A stretch of DNA of 34,361 nucleotides from Gammaproteobacteria bacterium (lineage in GTDB: Bacteria > Pseudomonadota > Gammaproteobacteria > UBA6429), in assembly GCA_003232015.1 (NCBI GenBank), contig QIKU01000260.1:1-34361 (forward strand), given 5' to 3'. The translations under genes were made by a program, and so were the position numbers. The notes beneath the pieces are model-generated. The model had not been told where the DNA came from and searched no databases. It saw only the letters and a list, made by a program, of their open reading frames with translations. This document shows, in pieces, positions 1-7,642 of the stretch. Each line of letters starts with the position of its first letter. Position 1 is the first letter of the stretch.

Positions 1-396
1 GAATTCAGCCGCAGTGGACAAATCTTTAACCAGTTCTTTCTGACTGATATTCAACATACGAATTTTTAGCTGGGTGCTTGTTTCTGAATTCATTACCAGA
101 TGGTTTAAACCACGCCAGGAACCTTCGAGTTTCTGAAATTTTTCATTTTGTAAAATGGCCGATAACTGCCCTGATAAAGCACTGTCAATCGCTGCAATGG
201 CGGCATTAATAGTAACGGCGAGGTTTTTATTCCACTTTACCGTGCCTTTCATCGCTTCGGTAGTCAGGGTTTTTAACAGGTCTTTGGTGACATCTTTTTC
301 TGTTTGCTTTGTTGCACCAATGGCTTGTTCCAGTAAACTGACTTCCAGAACGTCATTATCCAGAAGTTCTTCCACTTGTTGTTCTTTCTTAGCCAT
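1..396 (-). CDS. tssC: T6SS contractile sheath large subunit TssC (VipB/EvpB), N-terminal part
   Basis: TssC pairs with TssB to build the contractile sheath that drives the T6SS needle. Only the first 132 codons are present; the gene runs off the left edge at an EcoRI-type GAATTC. The segment [12 protein letters not shown] (about residues 90-101), followed by [19 protein letters not shown], is the strongly conserved TssC N-terminal block. The start ATG (396-394) overlaps the tssB stop by one base (TAATG), so the two subunits are probably translationally coupled, as expected for partners made in a fixed ratio. Identification is from recognised family sequence and from the tssB neighbour. The rest of the gene cannot be judged. 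Confidence 0.95.
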   Translation of the reverse strand, partial: MAKKEQQVEELLDNDVLEVSLLEQAIGATKQTEKDVTKDLLKTLTTEAMKGTVKWNKNLAVTINAAIAAIDSALSGQLSAILQNEKFQKLEGSWRGLNHLVMNSETSTQLKIRMLNISQKELVKDLSTAAEF

Positions 397-911
397 TATT
401 TGTCACCTTTTTCGTTATCGACACCCAGTTCATCAGAAAAAGAACTGAGGGCATCGGAGTTACTTAAAATTTCTTCCAGTATATTTTCGAGATCTTCTGA
501 ACGGTCAGCTTTTGTAAGTAAGTCGCGTAATTTATTGCGCGTGTCCATTAATTTTTTAAGTGGCTCAACCTTGGTTACAATTTTATGGGGTTCAAAGTCT
601 TCAATATTTCTGAAGTCAAGATTAACTGCGAATTCACCACCGTTTTTTTCTAGTGTGTTTTCAACTTTCATTCTTAAATTGGGCGAAATATTTGCCATTA
701 CATCATTGAAGTTGTCGCGGTCGATTTGAGAAAACTTTCTGTCTTTTAATGATTTTTTTGTTTCGGTGTTATCACCGGAATAATCACCCATTACACCCAT
801 TACAAATGGGATTTCTTTTTCTTCTACGGCACCATTTGTTTCAACATCGTAGGTGATGTGTACTCGAGGTTTGCGTACTCGTTTGAGTTTGTCGTGGATA
901 CTGTCAGCCAT
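396..911 (-). CDS. tssB: T6SS contractile sheath small subunit TssB (VipA/ImpB)
   Basis: TssB is the small sheath subunit, cytoplasmic, partner of TssC. It has 171 residues, the normal size for the family. The N-terminus has the hallmark pattern [20 protein letters not shown] then [15 protein letters not shown] (about residues 9-45). The middle has [13 protein letters not shown] and the block with [12 protein letters not shown], also typical. The C-terminus is predicted helical and acidic, the region that in characterised TssB proteins interacts with TssC. A good Shine-Dalgarno sequence (AAGGAA on the minus strand) precedes the ATG. It follows tssA by 33 bases and overlaps tssC by one base, so tssA-tssB-tssC is one operon. 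Confidence 0.97.
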   Translation of the reverse strand: MADSIHDKLKRVRKPRVHITYDVETNGAVEEKEIPFVMGVMGDYSGDNTETKKSLKDRKFSQIDRDNFNDVMANISPNLRMKVENTLEKNGGEFAVNLDFRNIEDFEPHKIVTKVEPLKKLMDTRNKLRDLLTKADRSEDLENILEEILSNSDALSSFSDELGVDNEKGDK

Positions 912-944
912 GGTAATTCCTTAATTTTGTGTTAATTTAAAAGG

Positions 945-2060
945 TTAGTCTTCATCTTTAAAATTGACGCCGGTTACAGATGAAAAATAATCACGAGATG
1001 AACTATCGGGTATCAGTTCGCCGATAAGTTCATTGAGTGGCATATCGCCCCATTTAACCGCCTTTGCGATAACATAGGGAATGGGGGAGTGGGGTTCGGT
1101 TTTCAGAAAAAATTCCGATATAACATGAAGTTGTTGAAAGGCAACTTCACGCGACGTGATTGGCCCTGCACTGCTTACGGCAGCTACACTGCCCGTGCTG
1201 CCTGAATTTATTTCTGTATCTGTCGATTCTTCAATTTCAACCGGGAACTTATGTTTGCCCAGGTGGTTAACGGCACCTAAGCATTGTTCCAGCACTGCAA
1301 TCATATTGCTTGTTGGTGGTGCTTCATGTGATTCACAGCGCTCATCGAGAAGCCTGCTTATTTTTTTATACTCACTCACACAGTCTGTAATAGCTTCACG
1401 TAAGTCAACATAAAAGGCTTCGCTGGACTGGTTAACCGCGGCTTCAATGTCATCCAGTGAAAAGCCATTTTTTGCTGCATTTTCAGAACGCACATCAGGA
1501 TCGGTTATTTTTTGCACATCGCGCGCTTGTTGATACTGCCAGTAACTAAAGGGAGTGGGTTGGCCACCTTCAGTGATAGGGATGTTTCGAATAGGTGCCA
1601 TTAATACCCCTTCAGCACCTTCGCCATTAAGACCCGCTAAAGGCGCAACGCGAATTAACATGCCATCTTCATCGGGTAAAGGGTAAATGGAATCCCAGAA
1701 TTGTTCGATTAATTCTCGCGTGAGTTTCAGGCAGCTACGTAATCCCTGAAAGCCATTTAAGCGAACCTGTGCTTCAATGTACCAGCTGGATATTTCCAGA
1801 TCTTTGCTGTGGTTGGTTATTATTTCAGGTGCTAGCAGGCTAATGTTTCGCCAATGTTCGATAGCTTCATTGTTATTTTTATCGTACATATTGCTGCGTT
1901 CGGCAGCACGTGCAGACATGCGCGCCTGTTTAATCTGCTGGTAAATTGAATCGGGTTTTTGATCGTGGCGAATGTCGGTGCCAACCGGATTATCGTCGGC
2001 AATAGGTTCAAGTAGTTTATCTATATCTATGTTTGCTGCAGAGGCCATAGTTGAGTACAT
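945..2060 (-). CDS. tssA: T6SS assembly protein TssA (ImpA N-terminal domain)
   Basis: TssA is a cytoplasmic factor that primes baseplate and tail assembly. The 371-residue product carries the ImpA_N domain near the start, with DNPVGTDIRHD and QQIKQARMSARAAERSN (about residues 23-57). Its C-terminus has FFLKTEPHSPIPYVIAKAVKWGDMPLNEL, close to the short (TssA1-like) class rather than the long VasJ class with an extended C-terminus. Two in-frame ATGs are possible, at 2060 and 2048 (MASAANID); neither has a clear ribosome site, so the start is uncertain by four codons. It is the first gene of the leftward operon and faces the divergent control region shared with tagH. Confidence 0.95.
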   Translation of the reverse strand: MYSTMASAANIDIDKLLEPIADDNPVGTDIRHDQKPDSIYQQIKQARMSARAAERSNMYDKNNNEAIEHWRNISLLAPEIITNHSKDLEISSWYIEAQVRLNGFQGLRSCLKLTRELIEQFWDSIYPLPDEDGMLIRVAPLAGLNGEGAEGVLMAPIRNIPITEGGQPTPFSYWQYQQARDVQKITDPDVRSENAAKNGFSLDDIEAAVNQSSEAFYVDLREAITDCVSEYKKISRLLDERCESHEAPPTSNMIAVLEQCLGAVNHLGKHKFPVEIEESTDTEINSGSTGSVAAVSSAGPITSREVAFQQLHVISEFFLKTEPHSPIPYVIAKAVKWGDMPLNELIGELIPDSSSRDYFSSVTGVNFKDED

Positions 2061-2134
2061 CCATATCTAAAGGCGAATCCATGTTGCTTACTATATTTCT
2101 GGTTTTAATAGTAAAGCTAAATAAGCAGCATGTC

Positions 2135-2151
2135 TGGTTAATTTGTAACCA
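2135..2151. promoter_or_regulatory. Inverted repeat upstream of tssA, candidate operator
   Basis: TGGTTA and TAACCA arms (6 bp, perfect) are separated by five bases. The right arm is part of the outward-facing ATTGGTTACA repeat on the minus strand. It lies 75 bases before the tssA ATG. The dyad form suits a dimeric regulator, but no specific regulator can be named. Confidence 0.35.
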
Positions 2152-2238
2152 ATATGTAATCATTTTTTATTATTGAGAATTACATCCTTTACTTTTATAA
2201 GATATTTAGATAATTATGTAAAGCATGGATGGCTTGAA

Positions 2239-2254
2239 GTGAGTTGCAATTCAC
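2239..2254. promoter_or_regulatory. 16-base near-perfect palindrome GTGAGTTGCAATTCAC, candidate operator
   Basis: Only one base pair of the eight breaks symmetry (positions 2243 and 2250). It sits near the middle of the tssA/tagH divergent region. The GTGA and TCAC ends recall CRP sites, but the spacer is 8 instead of 6, so it is not a standard CRP site. It is a plausible binding site for a regulator controlling both operons. Confidence 0.4.
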
Positions 2255-2299
2255 AAACCTGAATATTCTTTATACTATATTCTATTATAGAAGGGTATT

Positions 2300-2309
2300 A
2301 TTGGTTACA
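2300..2309 (+). repeat. ATTGGTTACA, plus-strand copy of a paired control-region repeat
   Basis: An identical 10-mer lies on the opposite strand at 2144-2153. Each copy points toward its own operon: this one ends 131 bases before tagH, the other 83 bases before tssA. This arrangement suggests a common element acting on both T6SS operons; the function is inferred only from position. Confidence 0.4.
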
Positions 2310-2440
2310 TTTTGTCCAAATAGTATTTTATGTTCATTGCCTGTTTTCAATGTATGTAAAAATGTAAATGTAAATGTTATTGTAGCTTGGAACGAAAAAC
2401 AGCTTTATAAAATAATACCAAGCATACATGGATTTGTTTA

Positions 2441-3955
2441 ATGTCTTTATTAATAACCATTATTGAGTTCCCTGAAAATTGCACTGTCCAGGAACCTTCA
2501 AAAACCTTTGGGGAACAAGGCGGGACGATTGGTCGCGGATCAGAAAATTACTGGGTATTGAGTGACCCGGATTGCTACCTTTCGTCATGTCATAGCCAGA
2601 TTAGTTTTGAAAATGGTATCTATTTATTAACCGATATCAGCACGAATGGCACTTTTCTTAATGGTTCGAGAGAGCCAATGGGTAAGGGAAACAAAGTGCA
2701 GCTTCAAGACGGAGACGAAATTGAATTAAGTGACTATAAATTTAAAGTGAATTTATGGGTGTCGGAACAAAGTGCGGTTGATTCATCTTTAAATAATGCA
2801 ATGCCTGTGGATGATCCTTTTGCCGCTCAGGCTTTAAGCCCTAATTCTAACTCGAGTTTTGATTACACCGATCCGTTTGCATCCGGTGAAATTGCCTCTC
2901 CGATTGAGTCGTTAGTTAGCCCATCTTTACAGGAAACTGATCCACTGGCTGTTCTGGATAATCAACGACGCATTACCGATAACGTCGCCTTTAATTCTGA
3001 AGTGTTCGCCAGCAGCAGCTATGCTGATCAAGCTGACATTATGAATCAGGCGGTGGCATGGCCAAAGTCGAGTGGCAGTTTTTCGGGTATTCCTGAAGAC
3101 TGGGATGACACAGGCAGTGGTGATGATGTGGCTGTTGTTAATAACGGCGTTGCTCAGATGGTTAATAATAATGTCAGCCCGGTGCAACAAGATAATAATG
3201 TTAAGCATGAAGCAGTAACTCATTCTGACCGCCTGGAAATTCAGGAATTGCAAAACGAAAACATTAAGTTACGGGAAGAGCTTAATGTTATCAGAAAAAA
3301 ATTTATTGCCTACCAAAAGAAAAATAAACTGCCATCTAACCTGTCCGTTGATACTACCATGATAAAGGCAATGGGGTTGGCAGTGAATGATCTGGATAAA
3401 CAGCAAGTGAATGAGATTAACCAGATGGTTGGTGAAATGATCCGTGAAACAGTGAGTGGAATGATGCAGGTTTTAACTTCTCGCAATAGCATCAAGAATG
3501 AATTTCGTATGAATGTAACCACGATTCAACCGGTTGAAAATAATCCATTAAAGTTTTCGGCCAATGTGGATGATGCTCTGGAAAATATGTTTATTAAAAA
3601 GGGGCGTTCCTATAAAAAACCAATCGAAGCTATACAGGATGGTTTTTATGGTATTGCAGAGCATCAGGTTGCCATACTGGCTGGTATTCGTGCTGCCTTT
3701 AAAGGCGCCATTGAACGATTTAACCCTGAATCGCTGGAAGACCGGTTTGACCGGCAAAGTAAAGGTAATCTCGATTTGATTCCCGGCTTAAAAAAGGCCA
3801 GAAACTGGAACCAGTTTATTCATTATTACAATGAGCTTTTCGATGACATGGATAATTCTTTTCAGTATTTGTTTGGTGATGAATTTGTTCGAGCCTATGA
3901 AGATCAGCTACAGCGTCTAGTTATAGAAAGAAAATCAAAGTTACATAAAGGTTAG
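2441..3955 (+). CDS. tagH: T6SS-associated FHA-domain scaffold protein TagH (Fha)
   Basis: TagH binds phosphothreonine and links the kinase PpkA to T6SS assembly in the cytoplasm. The N-terminal FHA domain (about residues 1-105) has the diagnostic residues: GRGS at 31-34, S48-S-C-H51, and TNGTFLNG at 68-75. A long Ser/Asn/Asp-rich linker follows (about 110-260), then a short helical stretch (EIQELQNENIKLREELNVI, about 266-285) and the T6SS-specific FHA-associated C-terminal domain (about 300-504; NPLKFSANVDDALENMF, then RFNPESLEDRFD). The 504-residue length fits the family. No strong ribosome site precedes the ATG, but the FHA domain starts normally from it. It heads the rightward operon; tssJ follows after nine bases. 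Confidence 0.93.
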   Translation: MSLLITIIEFPENCTVQEPSKTFGEQGGTIGRGSENYWVLSDPDCYLSSCHSQISFENGIYLLTDISTNGTFLNGSREPMGKGNKVQLQDGDEIELSDYKFKVNLWVSEQSAVDSSLNNAMPVDDPFAAQALSPNSNSSFDYTDPFASGEIASPIESLVSPSLQETDPLAVLDNQRRITDNVAFNSEVFASSSYADQADIMNQAVAWPKSSGSFSGIPEDWDDTGSGDDVAVVNNGVAQMVNNNVSPVQQDNNVKHEAVTHSDRLEIQELQNENIKLREELNVIRKKFIAYQKKNKLPSNLSVDTTMIKAMGLAVNDLDKQQVNEINQMVGEMIRETVSGMMQVLTSRNSIKNEFRMNVTTIQPVENNPLKFSANVDDALENMFIKKGRSYKKPIEAIQDGFYGIAEHQVAILAGIRAAFKGAIERFNPESLEDRFDRQSKGNLDLIPGLKKARNWNQFIHYYNELFDDMDNSFQYLFGDEFVRAYEDQLQRLVIERKSKLHKG

Positions 3956-3964
3956 TTTAATAAA

Positions 3965-4462
3965 ATGTTAAGAAAAAGAATAATGGCTTTAGTGTTTATT
4001 AGCAGCATCGCATTGTTAACGTCAGCCTGCTCAACAGTGAATGAGTGGGTGGGAACAAAATTAGGCTTTGATACCGATTTAACTTTAAATTTAAAAGTGG
4101 ATGCAGACATTAACCCCGACGATAAAAAACGTCCGTCCCCCTTGTTTGTTAGGCTATATGAATTAAAGACAGATAAAATGTTTAATCGCGCCGATTTTCT
4201 TGGTTTATATGAGCGTGACAAAGAAGTGCTGGGTGCCGATTTTGTAGCTAAACAGGAATTAAAACGCCTTGTTCCTGGCGTTAGCCGCGTAGAAAAATTT
4301 GTATTAAATAAAGAAACACGTTACATCGCATTGTATGCAGAGTTTCTGAATTACAAAACGGCAAAATATAAAATTATTGTGCCAGTGGTATCAAATAATG
4401 TTATTGCAACATCTATAACGGTGGCCATTTCTGGTAGCCAGCTAAAGCTGGTTGAAAATTAA
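3965..4462 (+). CDS. tssJ: T6SS outer-membrane lipoprotein TssJ
   Basis: TssJ is the outer-membrane lipoprotein of the TssJ-TssL-TssM membrane complex. The 165-residue product has a short basic start, a hydrophobic stretch and a lipobox ending at Cys22 (LTSAC), so a processed lipoprotein is expected. The mature part has the TssJ pattern: a beta-strand NLKVDADINPD, then PSPLFVRLYELKTDKMFNRADFLGLYERDKEVLGADF, ending in a transthyretin-like strand pattern. It ends with TAA immediately followed by the ATG of the M15 peptidase gene, so the two are tightly coupled, although the latter is not a core T6SS gene. Confidence 0.95.
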   Translation: MLRKRIMALVFISSIALLTSACSTVNEWVGTKLGFDTDLTLNLKVDADINPDDKKRPSPLFVRLYELKTDKMFNRADFLGLYERDKEVLGADFVAKQELKRLVPGVSRVEKFVLNKETRYIALYAEFLNYKTAKYKIIVPVVSNNVIATSITVAISGSQLKLVEN

Positions 4463-4807
4463 ATGGCAACAAGTATGGAAAAGTTAATAGGATTAGATCC
4501 TATCTTTAAACGAAAAGTAAAAAATGTAGTTCTAGAAATGGAAAATAGAGGCTGGAATATTCGAATTGTTTGGGGTAAGCGCACACAGAAAGAAAATGAT
4601 GACTTAGTAAAAAAAGGCGTTGCCAGTAGAGCTAGCAAGCATTTATCAGGGGAAGCCGCTGATTTAATAGATAGAAAAGTTGGTTATACTATGAATAGGA
4701 ATCATCAGTATTATAAAGACTTATCGGAATTATCGAAAAAGGATGGCCTTATTTGGGGTGGCAATTTTACACAAAGGTGGGATCCATGTCATATAGAAAA
4801 AAAATAA
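4463..4807 (+). CDS. Small M15-type peptidoglycan peptidase, candidate T6SS effector
   Basis: The 114-residue product matches the M15 (VanY / L-Ala-D-Glu endopeptidase) zinc peptidases. The pattern S58-K-H60...G63...A66-D67 and the C-terminal WGG...W-D107-P-C-H110-I-E is present. By comparison with phage T5-type endolysins, H60, D67 and H110 should bind zinc and D107 should be catalytic; R40 in WGKRTQ fits the conserved upstream Arg. It is a bare catalytic domain, with no signal peptide, membrane segment or wall-binding domain. Its start abuts the tssJ stop, and its end overlaps the next gene, which encodes an exported protein. Inference: a self-transported cell-wall effector with its immunity protein. 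Alternative: an accessory wall-remodelling enzyme like Acinetobacter TagX, although that needs an export route not visible here. Confidence 0.8.
   Translation: MATSMEKLIGLDPIFKRKVKNVVLEMENRGWNIRIVWGKRTQKENDDLVKKGVASRASKHLSGEAADLIDRKVGYTMNRNHQYYKDLSELSKKDGLIWGGNFTQRWDPCHIEKK
4775..4780 (+). promoter_or_regulatory. Ribosome binding site deciding the start at 4786
   Basis: AGGTGG lies five bases before ATG 4786, inside the peptidase gene. The upstream in-frame ATG at 4753 has no such site and would put eleven charged and polar residues before the signal peptide. Confidence 0.65.
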
Positions 4808-5238
4808 AATATATCTTTATATTAATTCTAGTTACCTATTCTACTTTATCATTTAGCGAAAATTATGATATTTCTAATATAGTATTGGCTAAAAGTGCTG
4901 GAATTTGGTCTGAAGAAAAAAATTATGGTTATTTCAAAGTTATTGTTTATAGGGTCGGCTTGGAACATCCAATAGATAAAGTTAAAATTTTAATAACCCA
5001 GGTTAATACCAGATTAAATAATCAAGCAATAATTAAGGAAATAGAATTAGAATCACCAGGAATTAAAGGATACGTCAATGATTTATCATTAGCTATTGTT
5101 AACAATCAGTTATCACTAGGAATGGATATTGAAATGAAGGCAATGGATAATATTGTTTTACGAGAATCATTTTTAATCACGAGAAATGGTTCTGTCAAAG
5201 TAATCATGCCTGCCAGGTATACTGATATATATGATTAG
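4786..5238 (+). CDS. Exported protein of unknown family, candidate periplasmic immunity protein
   Basis: I do not recognise the family. From ATG 4786 the product is 150 residues. It begins with a classic signal peptide: MSYRKKIKYI, then a hydrophobic core FILILVTYSTLSF, with likely cleavage near SFS-EN. The mature part (about 125 residues) is rich in beta-type alternation, lacks Cys, and shows no catalytic motif. The gene overlaps the M15 peptidase by 22 bases, is strongly AT-rich (11 G/C in the 60 bases 4801-4860), and is followed by a 91-base gap before tssK. Effector downstream-coupled to an exported small protein is the standard layout of T6SS effector/immunity pairs whose target is the cell wall. 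The immunity role is inference from this layout. Confidence 0.6.
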   Translation: MSYRKKIKYIFILILVTYSTLSFSENYDISNIVLAKSAGIWSEEKNYGYFKVIVYRVGLEHPIDKVKILITQVNTRLNNQAIIKEIELESPGIKGYVNDLSLAIVNNQLSLGMDIEMKAMDNIVLRESFLITRNGSVKVIMPARYTDIYD

Positions 5239-5329
5239 ATGTTCAAACTGACCCTCAGCACAATGTGCTCAGTGGAGCTTTAACTAAACGTTACTTTACA
5301 ATTAAATAATCTCAATTTGGCGAGTTAAA

Positions 5330-6664
5330 ATGTCTTTAGAAAGTAAAATATTATGGTATGAGGGAATGTTTTTAAGCCCGCAGCACTTTCAGCAACAGGA
5401 GCGTTATTTTGAACGCTTTGTTGACAGTAAGTGTGAAGCATTGGGGGCTTATGGCTGGGGCTTGCAGGAGTTTGAGTTAGATCAGCAATTATTAAAGTTG
5501 GGGAAAATAGCCATCATTCATGCTAAAGGTGTATTGCCAGACGGCACGCCATTTAGTTTTCCCGATACCGATGAAGCACCGCCGGTATTAAGCGTGCCCG
5601 AGAACACACATGACAGTATCGTTTATCTTGGTGTGCCCGTTAAACGCCCCGGTGCGATGGATGTTGTTAAAGATGTGAGTAGTCAGGGCCTGGCGCGTTA
5701 CTATTCCCATGAGCATGAAATACGAGACGTGACTACCGACAGCGGTGATAATTTATCACTGGATGTCGGTAAGTTGCGTTTACGGCTGCTATTGGACAGC
5801 GATGATCGCAGCGGTTATGCCTGTATTGGGCTGGTAAAGATTTCAGAATCCAGAGAAGACAAAAATGTTATTTTAGATGATCAATATATTCCAACTTGTC
5901 TGGATTGTAATGTCTCACCTAAGTTATCCGGTTTTTTGTCGGAACTTGTTGGTTTGTTACATCATCGAGCCGAAGCAATAGCGGGTCGGTTAGCGGATAC
6001 CAATCGAGGTGGCACAGCCGAAATTGCAGACTATATGATGTTGCAACTGATTAACCGTATCGAGCCACTTTGCTTACACTTATCACAAATGAAAGGCCTG
6101 CATCCGGTTGACCTTTATGCGCAAGCGATTCAAATGGTGGGCGAGCTTTCTACCTTTGTGGCGACACATAAGCGCCCACCGGTTTTCCCTCCTTATTTGC
6201 ATGCAGAATTACAGGCGACATTTTTACCGATTATGGACTCCTTACGTGCCGGTTTAAGCATGGTGTATGAACAAACAGCCGTATCCCTTAATCTGGTTGA
6301 AAAGAAATACGGTATTCGTGTGGCACAAATTACTGACCGTTCGCTAATTGGTAAGGCAATGTTTGTTTTAGCGGCACGTGCTGATGTGTCCGAGTCTAAT
6401 TTGCAGTCGGCATTGGCTGCGCAATTAAAAATTGCTTCGGTTGAATGTATTCGCCAGTTGGTTAATGCCGGCATGCCGGGCATAGCGATTAAAACGTTAC
6501 CGGTTGCACCTCGCCAGATCCCGTTTCATTCTGGTTACACCTACTTTGAGCTTGATCGCCAGAGTGCTTTATGGAAGGACTTGCAAAAGTCCGGCGGGAT
6601 TGCAATGCATGTAGGTGGAGATTTCCCTGGGCTTGAACTTGAATTTTGGGCTATTCGCCAGTGA
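5330..6664 (+). CDS. tssK: T6SS baseplate protein TssK (VasE/ImpJ)
   Basis: TssK is the trimeric baseplate adaptor that joins the TssEFG wedge to the TssL-TssM membrane complex. The 444-residue length is standard. The N-terminus has the family signature ILWYEGMFLSPQHFQQQERY (about residues 8-27). The middle has LMLQLINR-like helices (seen as DYMMLQLINRIEPL), HLSQMKGLHPVDLYAQ, and a C-terminal segment LPVAPRQIPFHSGYTYFELDRQS and GGDFPGLELEFWAIRQ at the very end, also characteristic. A 91-base spacer separates it from the upstream peptidase/immunity pair, the largest gap in this operon before ExbB, so extra promoter or processing activity there is possible but not seen. Confidence 0.96.
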   Translation: MSLESKILWYEGMFLSPQHFQQQERYFERFVDSKCEALGAYGWGLQEFELDQQLLKLGKIAIIHAKGVLPDGTPFSFPDTDEAPPVLSVPENTHDSIVYLGVPVKRPGAMDVVKDVSSQGLARYYSHEHEIRDVTTDSGDNLSLDVGKLRLRLLLDSDDRSGYACIGLVKISESREDKNVILDDQYIPTCLDCNVSPKLSGFLSELVGLLHHRAEAIAGRLADTNRGGTAEIADYMMLQLINRIEPLCLHLSQMKGLHPVDLYAQAIQMVGELSTFVATHKRPPVFPPYLHAELQATFLPIMDSLRAGLSMVYEQTAVSLNLVEKKYGIRVAQITDRSLIGKAMFVLAARADVSESNLQSALAAQLKIASVECIRQLVNAGMPGIAIKTLPVAPRQIPFHSGYTYFELDRQSALWKDLQKSGGIAMHVGGDFPGLELEFWAIRQ

Positions 6665-6697
6665 TAAGGCCTATAACGATTAGCGCAGGGAGACGTT

Positions 6698-7642
6698 ATG
6701 TCAGCAGATAATTTTAACCCAGATAAAACGGTTTTTCGCCAGCCGAGTGTTACCTCAGACCGCACTGTTATTAAACCGATGCCGGGTGGGCGCTTACCTA
6801 ACTCGGCGACGCCTCAGTCAGATTTATCTCGACCGCCAGAGCGGCCTGTGTCACAACCGGTGCAACAAGCAGCGCCACGTGTTGATACAGAAGCAGCCTA
6901 TTTCAGAACCACCCGTGGCCTAAACCCACTGGTCAATGCAGCCTCAACATTGCTGGCTGTTTTTGAAAAAACAAAACAGGCAGTGAGTCACCCTGATATT
7001 GGCGGTTTACATCAACGGTTAGTTAATGAAATCAAGTCATTTGAAATTCGTGCAAAAGAGCAGGGTATTGCTTCCGAAATTGTTTTGTCGGCAAGGTATA
7101 TTTTATGCACCATGCTGGATGAAGCGGTATTAAACACGCCCTGGGGTTGTGAAAGTGTCTGGCATCAACGCTCTTTGTTAAGTATTTTTCATAATGAAAC
7201 ATCCGGTGGTGAAAAATATTATTTAATACTTGATCGGTTACGACAAGCGCCGTCTGAAAATATTTATATTATCGAACTGTTTTATATTTCCTTGAGTATT
7301 GGCTTTGAAGGTAAGTACCGTTTAAGCCCGCGCGGCAAAGAAAGCATTAACCGAATACGTGATGAGTTATTTAGTATTATCCGGCATCATCGCGGTGAAT
7401 ATGAGCGTGCACTTTCTCCAAGCTGGCAAGGTCTGGGAAAAATTAGAAATACAATGGCGCAATATATTCCGCTTTGGGTGGTTGCTAGTGTGGTTGTTGC
7501 CATTTTGTTTTCAAGTTATTCAGGCTTCAGATATTGGCTATATAACTCATCGGTTTCTGTTGTGGCTCAACTGGAAACCATTGCGCAGACCAATACCAGT
7601 GCACAGTTTAAAACTAAGCCAACGTCTTACCGCAGTAAATAA
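6698..7642 (+). CDS. tssL: T6SS inner-membrane protein TssL (DotU/IcmH)
   Basis: TssL is the C-tail anchored inner-membrane component that binds TssM and TssK. In the 314-residue product the DotU domain (about 75-250) shows NPLVNAASTLLAV, SARYILCTMLDEAVLNTPWG and the Gly/Arg segment GFEGKYRLSPRG. One membrane segment lies near 256-275 (IPLWVVASVVVAILFSSY), followed by a short periplasmic tail; there is no OmpA-type peptidoglycan-binding extension. The N-terminus is a flexible Pro-rich tail with two near-repeats, DKTVFR (T11) and DRTVIK (T23). Agrobacterium TssL is phosphorylated on an N-terminal Thr that Fha then binds, so these are candidate phospho-sites. A good AGGGAG ribosome site precedes the ATG; tssM starts on the base after its stop. 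Confidence 0.95.
   Translation: MSADNFNPDKTVFRQPSVTSDRTVIKPMPGGRLPNSATPQSDLSRPPERPVSQPVQQAAPRVDTEAAYFRTTRGLNPLVNAASTLLAVFEKTKQAVSHPDIGGLHQRLVNEIKSFEIRAKEQGIASEIVLSARYILCTMLDEAVLNTPWGCESVWHQRSLLSIFHNETSGGEKYYLILDRLRQAPSENIYIIELFYISLSIGFEGKYRLSPRGKESINRIRDELFSIIRHHRGEYERALSPSWQGLGKIRNTMAQYIPLWVVASVVVAILFSSYSGFRYWLYNSSVSVVAQLETIAQTNTSAQFKTKPTSYRSK

Larger units (their letters stand above)
2061..2440. promoter_or_regulatory. Divergent control region between the two T6SS operons
   Basis: This 380-base AT-rich stretch separates the leftward tssABC operon from the rightward tagH operon and must hold both promoters. A 65-codon open frame in it (2244-2441, plus) has no family resemblance and no ribosome site, and I do not call it a gene. 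Visible elements are a 16-base near-perfect palindrome at 2239-2254, an inverted repeat at 2135-2151, two copies of ATTGGTTACA in opposite orientation (2144-2153 minus, 2300-2309 plus), and a short ATGTAA-type direct repeat near 2354-2378. I could not assign a -35/-10 pair with confidence, and no sigma-54 spacing fits. Confidence 0.6.

Noticed and set aside
2230..2250. Possible sigma-54 promoter (TGG...TTGCA)
   Set aside because: The GG to GC distance is 13 bases instead of the required 10.
2239..2254. CRP-binding site
   Set aside because: The spacer between GTGA and TCAC is 8 bases, not 6; kept only as an unassigned palindrome.
2244..2441. 65-codon open frame in the T6SS control region
   Set aside because: No family resemblance, no ribosome site, low-complexity hydrophobic and Val/Asn-rich sequence; overlaps the palindrome and repeats.
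4753..4785. Longer start for the exported partner of the peptidase
   Set aside because: Places eleven extra residues before the signal peptide; AGGTGG before ATG 4786 fits better.
5257..5269. AGCACA/TGTGCT palindrome after the exported protein gene as a terminator
   Set aside because: The loop would be too small and no T-run follows; only a short chance palindrome.
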